Source of the DNA: Brachypterus glaber
Lineage: Eukaryota > Arthropoda > Insecta > Coleoptera > Kateretidae
Reading direction: 5' to 3'
DNA length: 64,000 nt
Assembly: GCA_958510825.1 (NCBI GenBank)
Contig: OY294048.1
Location: forward strand, 32,639,026 to 32,703,025
A program made the translations under genes and the position numbers. Every line of letters starts with the position of its first letter. Position 1 is the first letter of the stretch. The notes beneath the pieces are model-generated. The model saw only the letters and a list, made by a program, of their open reading frames with translations, was not told the DNA's origin and did not search any database. Below, piece after piece: positions 10,300 through 21,947 of this stretch.

Positions 10300-11760
10300 T
10301 AAACTGTACATATTTGATATTGAACAGTATGATATATTGGCAAAAAAGTATAAAACTACATATAGAATAAAAAGTTTATCACACTGTTCATTAACTTTAG
10401 TTGGAACAAAAATAAAGCCTCTTCCGGAATTTACTGACCAAATTTTCGATAACTACACTGAACCACAAAAACAAAATTTAATAGTATATTATGCACCTAG
10501 TCTGCGAACTTAGTCTTTAGTGTTCGAGACTGAAGTTTTTTTTGCTGAGACCGATTCGAGGCAAAAAATCAGTCGAGAACACTTCGCACTTACTATCTAA
10601 AGCTAGTAACTTCAAATATCAGTTAAAAATACAGTTTAAAAATTATTTTGACATAGCTGTTAGTTTGACAAATAAGTTGAAAAAAAGTTAGTAGTTTTCT
10701 CAAAGGTTTTTCATTATTGATCGTCGTCAATAAACAATGCTTAACAACGGCCAATAATAAATGAGTTCACTGATTTTATTGATTGCCAAGGTAAAGAAGC
10801 CTTGACAACGGTAGATAATATGTAAGCTAGCACTTAATTAGGTAGTAGAAAAACATTATTACTCGGATCTCCAATACGATATAATTTTTGGATTCAGCAG
10901 GTCGAAGTTTATTAGGAATGATATGCTTAGTCCGAGTAATATTAATTTTTTTTCGTGGTTCAGTGTTATTATAAAATGAGAAAATTTGGTCTTTACTTTC
11001 TAGATTGCAGCATTCAATGATTATTTACAACCCTAATAATAATTACGCTAGTCTACAAAATGAAAAAAGTATTGATACAAAGTCCAAATGTGTTTTACTA
11101 ATTTGGTTCCCTGAATCCGAATCTGAGGTCGATTTGTCTTAGTTACCTTGAGTTTTTTTTTTAATGTTAAAACATATGCTAAAAATAGGTATTCTTTGTT
11201 ACTTACCGTAAGTGTAACATATTTTACAAATTTTGGTTAGGAAAAGGAAAAACCATTTTTGAAGATTTAAACTCCCAGGTTTCCCAGGAAAATATCACAA
11301 TCAGGTTCCGATGCCAGGAAAGCAAAGTCCACAACAGTTTTTTTTTTGCTATTAATAAAACTAAAAGCGATGGAGAAAAAACAACCATGGATTCGAATTC
11401 AGCGACCCAAAATTAGTAAAATATGCTGCACCTACGATAAACAACAAAAATATATTTCGATATTTTTTAGCATATGTTATATTTTTTAAAAAACTAAGGG
11501 TGTTGGAGATAAACGGACTTTAGATTTGGATTCAGCGACCCCAAATTAGTAAAACACATTGGTCACCTTCCTTGCTATCAATAGTTTTTTCTTTTTCAAT
11601 GAAAATTAATATCCCGAGAAATAATTAGGTCTAAATTCTGCATTTTAAGATAAGTGGCCAAACTTACAGCTGAGTTTTTAGGGAATAATACATGACGACA
11701 AAGATTTATAGTATACTATTCTTATTTTTTACTATTGGCATAACATTAATTCAATCTCGG
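10300..11760. other. Intergenic AT-rich stretch
   Basis: No gene recognised. A GGATTCAGCGACCC-type motif appears near 11395 and 11530 and resembles the arm of the hairpin at 17278-17508, suggesting decayed copies of that repeat. Confidence 0.4.
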
Positions 11761-11769
11761 AACTTAGTT

Positions 11770-12530
11770 GCCATACAGAGTAATACTTTTATTCGATTGT
11801 ATCTAAAACGATTACTTAGTAAATCTGTACGAAAAGTTTTCCATCCTAGTGTGACGGTAAAATAGTCTACGTTGATTGGTTGATTGAAACTGATTACATT
11901 TGGGAGCGTTCAAGTATTACGTAACGCGCTAGGGGGGGTGGGTCTCGAAAACGTTACGCCGCGTTACAGAGGGGGGGGGGTGTCAGTAAAAATGTTACGT
12001 AACACTTAAAAAATTATAAACTTATAAAATGTTTATTGGGTCACGTTTTTAACAATGATCTAGCCTTAAAGAGACGGATTCCTTGCAAATTTTATTGCAC
12101 ACGGCGTGGTTAACAGTTTACCGAATCCTCTAAACAAAAACAATTAGAGATGGAAAACCATAGCCAATAACCGGTTTTCGGTTAACCGGTTTGGGAAATT
12201 ACATCAGACCGGTTTTGGGTTAAAACACGGAAGCAATAACCGGTTAAAAACCAGTTAAAACCATAAAGCAAAATTTCCTTTAATTTTTTTAACTTTTTGT
12301 AAAATGTTACGTAACAAATAGGGGTGGGGGTGGGGGTCAAAAATGGCCAAATTTTGCGTTACGTAATACTTGAACGCTCCCTTTGACCTCAAAAATACAA
12401 ATTTATTTATTGAGATGTTACAATCAAATAAAAAATACTGTATGATAAACGGACAAACACTGTTTTTAGGACGATTACGGAGATTGCAACCGTAACAACA
12501 GTATTGTTTGTCCTTGTATCGTAAACTACT
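11770..12530. repeat. Interspersed repeat copy (mate at 18770-19410), interrupted by a MITE
   Basis: Shares ATTCGATTGTATCTAAAA, TGTACGAAAAGTTT, GACGTTGATTGGTT-like and ATTTATTTATTNANATNTTACAAT blocks, in the same order, with 18770-19410. Copy 18770 lacks the 480-bp insert at 11902-12381. Confidence 0.65.
11902..12381. mobile_element. MITE with GGGAGCGTTCAAGTATTACG termini
   Basis: GGGAGCGTTCAAGTATTACG at the left and CGTAATACTTGAACGCTCCC at the right are perfect inverted repeats, with further inner TTACGTAAC motifs and G-runs. TTT flanks both ends (11899-11901, 12382-12384). The homologous empty site in the 18770 repeat copy reads ACATTTGAAATC, consistent with a 3-bp duplication. A 3-bp target suggests a PIF/Harbinger-like mover, but this is unproven. 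The interior holds several AACCGGTT motifs (12165-12260). Confidence 0.8.
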
Positions 12531-12579
12531 TCAGCCTGACACATTTATTGAGTACAGTAATAAAACACATTACAAATAC

Positions 12580-12806
12580 GGGGCCGTAACTAGGGGGGCA
12601 GGGGGCTAAGCCCCTCCTGACGTTTAGTAGAAACCGTCAGGGACAAAGCTTTTTTTCCTGAAGGTATTTTTGGGGCGCCATTTTTTTTGTAGGGGAGCCA
12701 AGTTTTGGTTGAAACCGTCAGGGACAAAGGTCTTTTTTTTGAGTTTTGAGGGTGCCACCCTGGGCTGAGCTGAGCCCCCTACATTTTTTGCTGGTTACGG
12801 TCCTGT
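12580..12806. mobile_element. Small GC-rich MITE with GGGGCCGTAACTAG-type ends
   Basis: GGGGCCGTAACTAGGGGG at the left is mirrored imperfectly by GCTGGTTACGGTCCT at the right. AAACCGTCAGGGACAAAG occurs twice inside (12630, 12712). Possibly a hAT MITE; no clear target duplication. Confidence 0.5.
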
Positions 12807-13121
12807 TGCAATAGGGAAAATAAAATTGGTCATATTTTTCACACTGAACAATATATGGAACCCAACATTAGGCACAACAAATTTTAGATTAAGAGAGAAT
12901 AACATACAACCGATTTTCTCGTTTTCCTTACCAGACTCAGTATTTAAATAATCTAGGATACCTCTACATATGTGAGTGGTCACGCGAAAAGGGATTTGAA
13001 GGTAAAAATAGACTCTGAGAAAAGTTAATAATGTCCAATACATAAAAAATTCTAATGTCAACATTCTATACCTTCAGGTCCCTCACACACATCGAAATCG
13101 ATTTACATTGATTTTTCACCT

Positions 13122-13591
13122 ACAGGGTGATCAATAACTGGTATGCCAAAAATATAAAAAAAAGTTCCTATAAAGGTTGGTCCGGAAGTGAGCCCTAAGG
13201 GAGCTACGGTTCTTTAAAATTGTAATAAAAATAAGGTTTTTAATTAATAACTCTGGTAACACTGTAGGAGCAACCGAAAAAATCAATTAAGAGGAAGTAA
13301 CATTTTGTGCCACCAAAAACGTTACTTTTTAATAGGCTATTACTCCTTTAATATTAAATTTAGGTGTTTTGGTGAAGAATACTTTTTTGCTCAGTTTTCA
13401 ATGAGGAATCACCCTGCAGCATTAAAATTTTATTGATGCTTTTTTTTGTTCCCCATTCAATATGTTATCTTCAAAGGGCCGTAGCTCCCTAAGAGCTCAT
13501 TTCCGGGCCAACCTTTATAGAAACTTTTTTTCATAGTTTTGGATGTATAATCACCTCTTAAATTTTGGCATGGCAGTTACTGATCGCCCTG
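13122..13591. mobile_element. Intact copy of the AAGGTTGGTCCGG MITE family
   Basis: ACAGGGTGATCA at the left and TGATCGCCCTGT at the right, with inverted arms containing AAAGGTTGGTCCGGAAGTGA and its mirror TCATTTCCGGGCCAACCTTT. TA-flanked, about 470 bp, non-coding. Confidence 0.8.
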
Positions 13592-13599
13592 TATAATGT

Positions 13600-15760
13600 T
13601 TAAATCGTTTCTGGCAGTGATTATATGGACACGCAATAAATTAATATTGTTACCTGCTTATTACCCCCTACTATTTACAGATAGTGTAGTTTTAAATTGT
13701 AAAAAAAATCCATAAATTATTAATTTAAATTGAAAAGTTCTGATTATGTAGTTTTTTTTAGTTATTTACAAAATAAAAATTAAATAATAAATTCATAATA
13801 TTCACATTAAAATCTAAGTTTAGGTTTAAGCTAGTTCAATACGCGGTTCATTATGATAGCCCTAAATAAAGCAAATAAAAAAATATTTGTTAGACGAGTA
13901 TGCAAGGAGTCTACTCGGGAGTCTAAATTAATTATTTGATGACACTAGTTGCGCACTGTTCCTTTTTAACATTTTTTTATTTAATTTTAGCTAGAAAAGT
14001 CCATAATTTTACCCGCTAAATATTCTAATCCGCCCACGAAAAATGTTTAAATTTAATGCTATTTTATAAAAAAAGTAATTGTGCGGCTCCTAGACTTTGA
14101 TGTCCTCAAATAACTTTTGGCTAGGCTAATAATTTTGCGCACTAGTGCAATAAACAAAAAATATTTAGCTACATGTATAAATATCAGAAGTATTTTATTT
14201 TAAATAATTTTCTTTTAAAATTTAATACAGCTACACAATGTGTCATTTTAATCGTCCTGTGAATAATTAACAGATGAATCTTTTTAATAACTCGATAAAA
14301 ATGTTATGAAGAATTAGAAGGAACCCTTACATAAAACTTTGTTTTTTAGAACAGCGTATTTTTTTTTTGTTCAAGTAATCCAAACGAATTACTTGCTTTG
14401 GCACATTAGAACTAACGCAAGTAATTTGATTAGGTGGGAGCGAATGGTGCGAATTTAAAGAATATTGGTTCTAAAAAAAATAAGTATTATTAATATAATT
14501 TAATCAGAAGTAGCTAATAGTTTCTAAAAAATGCAATTAATAAAAATATATCAAATGAGTGGGCTACTACTGAAAGTAAACACTTGATTGTCAATTATTT
14601 TATTTATTAAGATTTAGTAATATAGTTCGTTTCAAAACCCTTGTCGAGTGCGGTAAGGCAAAGCAATCAAAAACTGCATTAGGTCATTTTTGACACTGCT
14701 AATTTTGAAAATCATATTAAAAAATCTTTAAAAAAATATCCGCGACCTTAAGCTGGCCATTTTTTTTTAAATGTCATATGTTGCTTAAATTTGGTATAAA
14801 GGGTTTTTTTGAGAATCTTATTGTGATTCAATACTCAAGTTCATAATGGCGAATTTAAAATGCCCGATCAATATTTTTCATTTTCATTTAATTTAGTTTA
14901 GTCTAGGGAGGGTAAGGGATATTGGATCCGCCATTTTAAATTTTAAAACTTGATTATAGATTCAGTTTCAGCAACTTCAAAAACCCCTAGATACCAGTAT
15001 TTACAAAAATACGACTAAAATGCGAATTTTGGCCATCTTTGAAAACGTTACGTGAGAAGAAAGGTTTTCAAATGCAGTCCAGTGTTATAACATATTCATA
15101 AGGTTATCAACAGTTATACAACATATTGCTCTAAAAAATTTGCTTTTATAATCACATTTCATTAAGAAACTATAAGTGAGCTAAATTACAAGTATATAAC
15201 ATTTCTTTCCGTTCATCAAAACGATAAAATCAGTAAAAATAAGCAATAGCAATGAGCAAGTTGGAAATAATATTCTCTAAACTTAAAAATAAATATTTTT
15301 TTAATAGTTATATTCCTTATAATGACGTATTTAAAATATTTTTTAATTTATAATATAATTGAGTAGTAAAATATAACGGAAAAAGTTGAATTTAACAAGT
15401 AAAATTTGTTAGTGTTTTTACATAGTCTTAGGCAATCTTACCTAATTTTATTTATCACTTTTTTGTATATTTTATTAATTTTAATTCAATAAATATGATA
15501 TATGATCGGTTTATGATCAGAATTCACTAGGAATATTAATTATCACCTCTCTGCGCATGCTTAGTGATAAGCATATTATATTTACACACTAAACACGCCA
15601 GTTTACATGTGATAATTAATTTTCTTAGTTGGTTCCAATAAATCCGAGATAAAGTAATATTTATAATTGTTCTACATGCAGGTAAAAAAAAATTCGACAC
15701 CTGACAGGAGGGAGCTAAAATTTGGAAAATTTGGGATCAGTCTCTAATATCTAATATTTA
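13600..15760. other. Intergenic AT-rich stretch
   Basis: No ORF, RNA gene or long inverted repeat recognised. A short inverted repeat of CAAGTAAT near 14374-14422 is the only structure noted. Confidence 0.4.
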
Positions 15761-15762
15761 TA

Positions 15763-15838
15763 GAGCTGGGACATCATAGCATGGTGGTAATCATGTTGGG
15801 GGATTAACAATGTTTCGGGTTCGAAACCGATCTAGCTC
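15763..15838 (+). tRNA. tRNA-like sequence (tRNA pseudogene or SINE head)
   Basis: Seventy-six nucleotides with a seven-pair acceptor stem (GAGCTGG with CTAGCTC, one G-U pair), an A-box-like TAGCATGGTGG at 15777 and an exact B box GGTTCGAAACC at 15818. The D stem does not pair, and the anticodon arm (TGTT...AACA) has an eight-base loop, so it is unlikely to be a working tRNA. No CCA is needed in a eukaryotic gene. A poly-T run starts a few bases downstream (TTTTTTAATTTT), which could terminate Pol III. It could be the tRNA-derived head of a SINE. Confidence 0.4.
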
Positions 15839-16332
15839 AAACTAATTTTTTAATTTTGCAGAAATTACATCATAAAAACATTCCATTTTATTTTTTCAAG
15901 TAGTTCAGGTCACCTAAAATTGCATATCCTTCAATATTTTTATATATAAATTTATAAAACTATCCTTTCTTATTATATATAAATTAAGATTATCGTATTC
16001 AGTCTGTGTAAATATTATGTACACTTCAACTATATTGATTATACTGTCCTTTACATGATCTATGTACACTATGCCAAACGATTCAAAAACAATATTTTAT
16101 CAGAAGACACAATTTTCGAGCTTAAAATAATTAATTAATTTCTTTCTACAAATATATTATGAAAAACTGTTTTATTCTTATTGTCTTTTTTATTACTTAT
16201 ATAAATAGCTGATTTAAACATAAAAGGTAAAATAAATGTGTATGAGCTCATGAGAAGTGGCAGTTAGTTGGTCCAATATTTGTTCTAGAGACCCACAATA
16301 TATTATGACAGTCACTATCAGAATATATTGAG

Positions 16333-16485
16333 GGTTTGTTCTATCTCCAAAAAACTAAAATTTTCAGTATGGACTTTCAAAGTTTTTTTGTTGTGTATTT
16401 TATTCAATAATGCAATAATAATAATAATAATAATAATAATGTCAATGTAATTCTAAAATCTGGAAAAGTGGAGACAGAACAAACC
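16333..16485. mobile_element. Small MITE containing an AAT microsatellite
   Basis: GGTTTGTTCTATCTCC at the left and GGAGACAGAACAAACC at the right are inverted. The interior includes about nine AAT units (16414-16440). Confidence 0.5.
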
Positions 16486-16777
16486 AATTATTGGTGTCAT
16501 ACTGGACACTCCCAATCTGTCTGTTTTATAGGGAGAAATTTTATATGATTTACAAGGAATTCTTCCCATGGATTGCACACTGCTGATAAGATCTGAGTAG
16601 GCGAAAATAACTATCGAAACAACCAAATTTTTAATTAACTTTTAAAAAAGAAAAATATGCAGTAGTAGCATTCATTATTTAAGATATTTAAGTTCTTGAA
16701 TTTTTTGGCAAAGTGAAATTAAAAAAAAAAATAAAATTAATATACTGTACAGATTATTATATATATCAACCTTGATT

Positions 16778-16942
16778 TTAACCTTCTGACACAGACGATA
16801 AGCTACTTCGGGTCGAACTTAAGGGTATTCTACAGTGATCTGAGTTCAGGTCATGTAGATCTGAGGGTAATGTTAATGCAGAAATGGGTCCATAGACTCG
16901 TTCCTGTTCTTCGAGTTGCAAGACAAAAGTTTCTTCTAATCT
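16778..16942 (-). CDS. Slik: Slik/SLK-family kinase, conserved terminal exon
   Basis: On the minus strand the acceptor TTGTTTTCAG ends at 16943. The exon opens RLEETFVLQLEEQERVYG and ends SSTRSSLSSVSEG with TAA at 16778-16780: 54 residues plus stop, phase 0. It follows the donor at 28355 (…LKPRKQ) in phase, giving KPRKQ-RLEETF-LQLEEQE. This closely parallels the end of the vertebrate SLK/LOK coiled coil (RPRKK-LEEEF-KLQEQE, as remembered). It is therefore the ancestral C-terminus, ending in a Ser-rich tail. It lies 11.4 kb downstream of its donor, beyond three alternative terminal exons. Confidence 0.8.
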   Translation of the reverse strand, partial: RLEETFVLQLEEQERVYGPISALTLPSDLHDLNSDHCRIPLSSTRSSLSSVSEG

Positions 16943-16952
16943 CTGAAAACAA

Positions 16953-17277
16953 CAATTCAAATTATTATTTCCAAATACAAAAATCAAACGCCCTTATAAG
17001 CTCAGGTGCCAATGATACGCAAACGCAAAATTTGTTACTGGGACTAAGGAAACCCTTAAATTTGAAAGCAAAGGGATAATATACAGGGGGCCTACAATTT
17101 TTTATGCAGCCTTTATCAATTTAATAAAAAAGAAACTTAAATGGGATCAAAAGCACTATCAAAACCTACCCGATTAAGACTAACCCCCTTAGGGTCAACC
17201 CCAACTTTGGTTTACTCAATTGCATCCTACTATACGTTTGAATGATAACAGACACAAAAAAATAAAGGTATGTTTGC
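16953..17277. other. Slik intron, no recognised element
   Basis: Short ORFs here carry no recognised motif. Nothing supported. Confidence 0.3.
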
Positions 17278-17508
17278 CCAGACGAGACAAACATTTCTAT
17301 ACGTTTTTGGGGTAGCTGAATCCGAACCTGGGGTTGGTTTCACTCGGTCAGGTCGTATTTCGTTTCTAACCTCAAAAAAGTGATGAAAATTGAAACATTT
17401 TATCATTTTTTTGAGGTTAGCAATGAAATGCGACTTGAACGATTCAAACCAACCACGGATTTGGATTCAGCGACCCCAAAAACGTATAGGAATGTTTGTC
17501 TCGTCTGG
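17278..17508. mobile_element. Hairpin MITE, about 110-bp arms
   Basis: CCAGACGAGACAAACATT at the left and AATGTTTGTCTCGTCTGG at the right. The arms extend through GGGGTAGCTGAATCCGAA / TTGGATTCAGCGACCCC to a centre near 17395 (AACCTCAAAAAAGTGATG). Confidence 0.8.
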
Positions 17509-17809
17509 TGAACAAGACATTTTTTTCGTGTAGGTATCTGTGCACAGGCACACCAAATAAAAAAAAGATCTGGGGTGCTCCGAAGCAATTTTATTGGGGG
17601 GACCAAATATTTCCCAACTTAAAGTTACGAAACTTTCCAACTTCCAAAAAAAATTTCCCAACTGAAAAGTATATTTTTCCAACTAGAACGTAGTTGGAGA
17701 GAAGTAAAAGGGTAGAATGGTGAAGGGGGTGAATCAACGCGGTAGGTTTTGATGTGGTTATTAAAGTTATTTAATTTTAATTCAATTTTATTTTACCACT
17801 TGAGTGGTA

Positions 17810-18467
17810 CAGTCAGTCAAGTAAGAGCGTGTCGCCTATAACGTGTAGTCGGTAAGAGAGAACCATACTTTTTTTTCGGGGATATACTATTTTTCCTGAC
17901 CGACAATGCTTTGTACATAGATACTTTTATTTTAAGCTTATTTTTAGGAAAGTTTTAAAACATGAGTGCTGCGTACGGCTCAAGGCTGTCTTCCTCTGTT
18001 TGCACCCGAAAGGTCCGAAAATTACGACTACATGGGAAAGTCAAAGACATTCGTCAACAAGTGGGTGAAACGATACTCGAAAACGAAAAATGTTGACCAC
18101 TTACCAGATCGTGGCTCAACAGAAAAGGTGTCGGCTAAGTACGAAAAAATGGTTTTAAACATGTTTTCGCAGAATCCTCAATTAACCCTGCGCCAAGGGG
18201 CAAAAAAACTGATGCAAAAAGGTTTGGATATATCACATGAAACAATTCGTACTCATCTGCAGGCTCACGGCTTAAAGTGGCGAAGTACAATAAAGAAACC
18301 TTTGTTGAGTAAAACACAGAGAGAAAAACGAGCAAGGTTATTTTTACCGATGAAGCTTCATTTTGGGGTTACTAAGTTATTTGCATTGATCTATCATTAA
18401 CTGTAAAAAATAGTATAAATATATTCTTAAATAAACAATGCGAGACACGCTCTTACTTGACCGACTA
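17810..18467 (+). mobile_element. Internally deleted Tc1/mariner element
   Basis: Ends CAGTCAGTCAAGTAAGAGCG and CGCTCTTACTTGACCGACTA are inverted repeats flanked by TA. The 658-bp body holds a transposase remnant (17966-18400), so the element is non-autonomous. Confidence 0.8.
17966..18400 (+). pseudogene. Tc1/mariner transposase fragment
   Basis: The reading frame carries the N-terminal paired-type DNA-binding region: KTFVNKWVKRYSKTKNVDHL, PDRGSTEK, then LTLRQGAKKLMQKGLDISHE, TIRTHLQAHGLKWRSTIKKP. After ARLF the frame slips. The next frame reads FTDEASFWG, the first catalytic Asp block of the DDE domain. The other acidic residues are missing through an internal deletion. It is inactive by frameshift and truncation. 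Neighbouring terminal inverted repeats place it in the 17810-18467 element, inside the last Slik intron. Confidence 0.75.
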
Positions 18468-18769
18468 TAATTTTTATACAACAGAACTACACCTAAAAAA
18501 GTTTACTTAATAATACTATCACTTTACAAGAGAGCCTTCTCACTTTCACTAATATACAAATGCATACCTTCGCCCCAATGTTGGGTATGTTATGCGAGAA
18601 TAAATAATGCAGGCTCTAATATTAAATAAAATATCTAGAGTCTAGATTATGTATTTATTTAAACTATGATAATGTCAATTATAGAAACCCTAAATTTCGT
18701 AATTTATTGATTAGATTACGTATCTATTATGAATAAGATAATGGCGCCGTAATAAAGATCTGTTGTATA

Positions 18770-19410
18770 AAATATTTTTTATTCGATCGTATCTAAAAGC
18801 ACAACTTTTTGTATGATAAATAGTGATCTGATCTACCAGAAGCTCTCAAAAAATAAATTGTTAAAAAACTTATGGACACTTTAAAATATATTTTACCACC
18901 TGGACTGTCATGTCGGCGAGGTTACTACATTTTAAGTCTCTTGAAACATGAAAAAAAATGATTTTTTTTTTAAATTGATTTTTCAAAAAATGTTTTTTTT
19001 TACGAAAAGGGGAATATTTTTGAATTGTTTTTTTTTATGTTCGAAGTAACTTACCTTGCAATAAAAGCGTCGACATGACATGCTGGTTAATGAAATATAG
19101 TGTTAATTGTTTTATTATTTTAAAAAATATTTTTTTATTTTATTTTTTATAAACATGTACGAAAAGTTTGATTTTTCGTACTAGTGCTAAAAGTAAAATA
19201 GACGACGTTGATTGGTTTAAAGTAATGACATTTGAAATCAAAATCAATCAAAAATACCGATTTATTTATTAAAATATTACAATCGAATAAAAAACGGGGT
19301 GTGTACACGAACAAAAACTGCTTTTAGTTACAGATGCCAACCTCGCTCTCCGAGCTCGGAAAATCTCCGTAATCGCTCTAAAAACAGTATTTTTCGTCGT
19401 TGTATCATAT
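18770..19410. repeat. Second copy of the 11770-12530 interspersed repeat (empty site)
   Basis: Same block order as 11770-12530 without the MITE. It has its own extra sequence near 18800-19130 relative to that copy. Confidence 0.6.
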
Positions 19411-19419
19411 AGTTAATAT

Positions 19420-20630
19420 TATTACTATAGCCTATTATGTAGTATTTCAGTGGACCAGTTATACCAACATACATCATTCATAATATCTTGAGTTTCATTC
19501 ATTATCCAAATAAACAAATTTGGTAGCCCTGATCTTTTCCCGCTTTGTTGTCATGTTTATTTTGTATAGATAAGAAGATGACATAATTGGCTAATTATCC
19601 GGAAGGGAAAGGCCAAAAATAAAGAGAGAGAGAGATGACATAATATTCTATAAATATTCTGCATCAAATAATTAAAATTTTCCAGCAGAGTAAAATAATT
19701 CATGGAAGAGACCCTAAAAATTATTTATTCCTTGTATTTTCCAAGACCTTGCATTAAAATTGGTGAAGTCGTCCGCTTACGCCTGCGCATTACATCAAAT
19801 TCGCAAATTATGAATGAAACATCAAGAAATTATTATGAATGAACTTTTTATCGGTAAGTAAGATTTCTTGTAAATACGAAACAACGGCAACAGTGTGAGA
19901 TCTTCAGTTTACTAGATAATAGGCTATAGTAATAATGTTAACTATTATATACTATTAAAGTGTTAATTTGAACAAACCTGCATTCAAACAACGCCGTGCT
20001 GTATGGTATGCGTGTATGTGAAAAGAGAGTAATTAAAAGGAAAAAAGCGGATGGTGAGTTAAAACAAAGTGAAAACATTTACATAATATACACAGGATAA
20101 GCGAAAATAAAAACAAATAAAAACATAAATGTGTAACAAATAAACATAACCCTAAAATAAATAACAAAACAAAAATTGGAAAGGACTTGGATAAATGGAA
20201 AAAATATTTAACACGTTTACTTTTTCCAATAATTTTGCGCAAAAGTAGTCTTTTACTAATAATTTTTCGTTTGTCTTCAATTAGTTTTTTCCGAACGCAA
20301 TAATCCATGAACGGCCTTGTGGACGACACGGTATATTTGAGGTCTGACGCAAAACAAAATTTAAAACAGATCAAAATTTTAGGTATTAACAAAAAACTTT
20401 TTTCAAATTTAGTTCCATTACTACAGTAATGATATCGTTTTCATACTAGTTTTTGGGAGTGTGAAAGAATAAAGATCAAAATGCTAAACGTTATATCTTA
20501 TTGATGGATAAAGTTGGTTTTGGGGAAATTTTGCTGGATTATTTCTGCACAAACTCTGACTGGATTAAGTTGGTTTTGCACCAACATTTAGCTAGGCTTG
20601 AATGATGTTACCTTACATGAAATAACATTA
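19420..20630. other. Slik intron, AT-rich
   Basis: No host exon recognised. A short GA microsatellite lies at 19623-19634. The 119-codon reading frame at 20033-20392 is low-complexity and unsupported. Confidence 0.35.
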
Positions 20631-20844
20631 TATGGTCTGTTTTTCCAAGCAAGATAGTAAATTAAAAATTCCACAGTAAATATTTTTACAACAGGTTTGA
20701 ATATTATATGTTTGTGTATAGAATATAGTTATGTTTTATAAAATAAACTACGCAGTATATTCGCACATCCAATATTCGAATCTGGTTTGAAAATATTCGC
20801 TGTGCGATTTTTAATTTGCTATCTTGCTTGAAGAAACAGACTAT
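20631..20844. mobile_element. MITE with TATGGTCTGTTTTTCCAAGC ends
   Basis: TATGGTCTGTTTTTCCAAGC and its mirror GCTTGAAGAAACAGACTATA, with arms of about 45 bp continuing into AAATTAAAAATTC, total about 215 bp. TA at both ends fits a mariner-type MITE. Confidence 0.75.
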
Positions 20845-21799
20845 AGGAAAAACTTATTTGTACTTATATCAAAAACAAACGTTTTAGAACAACAATAACA
20901 CGCAACAAGTATACTTGTTATAAATGAAGAATCGTAACCTCAAACGGAAACCGTAACCGACTGATGTGAATGGTTAGTGGGAAAAAGTTGATTTTCGATT
21001 TCGAAACATATGTGACATTGCACTTCCTTATTTCTCTGCCATTTTGTAGTTTGCCTTTTGCCGGTATACAGTCATTTCTTCATTTACATGTAATAGTAAA
21101 ATAGAACGTGTTCGTACCAAGAGTTTATCGATTATCGATTGAAATAATGGCTGTTAGGGCCAATTTTTTGTCTGATATATAGTATTGGTAAACGTTAGAA
21201 ACGCTAAAGTGGACATTTGGCAATGCTATGCCATTAGGAACACCTAATGACATTAGAATTTGTATCGATATCGATAAAATGTAGACATTAAGGCCCTGCA
21301 ACCTTCAGTAACTGTTGTTTTTATAATTCGTTATATTAAAGCAACGGAGTTATAACCCTGTCATGAATTAAACTTCCGCTAGTTGCAAAAAACTGAATAA
21401 CTAATATTTTATTATTAATATATTGTTCATGAAAGTATAAGTTTTATGATATTCATTGTTAGCGCAAAATTAATGCAAAATCGAGGACAGTAAACGTGTT
21501 AAAATGGAATGGAAAAACAAAAAAAAAACAAGTAATTCACACAAGTAGAGACACGCCAGCATTTATGTGCTTCAAAAATGTACTAAAGTAACGCCCAAAA
21601 ATAGGTTTTTGAATGTGGCCGATATAACAGATCGCTTCTAAACTTTCCATACATATACCAGCAAGGTTATTAACCTTGCTGTCTTTTTTTCAGTTGGCGA
21701 TATAGTAGATCGCTGCCAAATTGTAAGAGGGATACAAACTCAAATGTTACAATTAACTTGGACCTGTCTAACTAGGTTATATCAACAGCTTACTTATAT

Positions 21800-21930
21800 T
21801 TTCATAAATTCTAATCGATTCTTGATATTTTTCATTGGTTATATTTAGAGTTTACATTCTTTTTAGTATGGTCATAATTGGAATAATAAAATGCTGCTTG
21901 TTACGTTTTATGAAAATTTATGTCAGAACG
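21800..21930. repeat. Interspersed repeat, inverted copy at 39820-39950
   Basis: CTTGATATTTTTCA, GAGTTTACATTCTTTTTAG and ATGGTCATAATTGGA are found reverse-complemented in the same order near 39850-39935. Confidence 0.6.
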
Positions 21931-21947
21931 ACTAGCCAAACCACAAT

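Noticed and set aside
16870..17079. 69-codon plus-strand frame overlapping the Slik terminal exon
   Set aside because: Antisense shadow of the real exon followed by intron sequence; no motif.
20033..20392. 119-codon minus-strand frame rich in Leu/Phe/Cys
   Set aside because: Low-complexity translation of AT-rich DNA with no homology recognised and no splice context.
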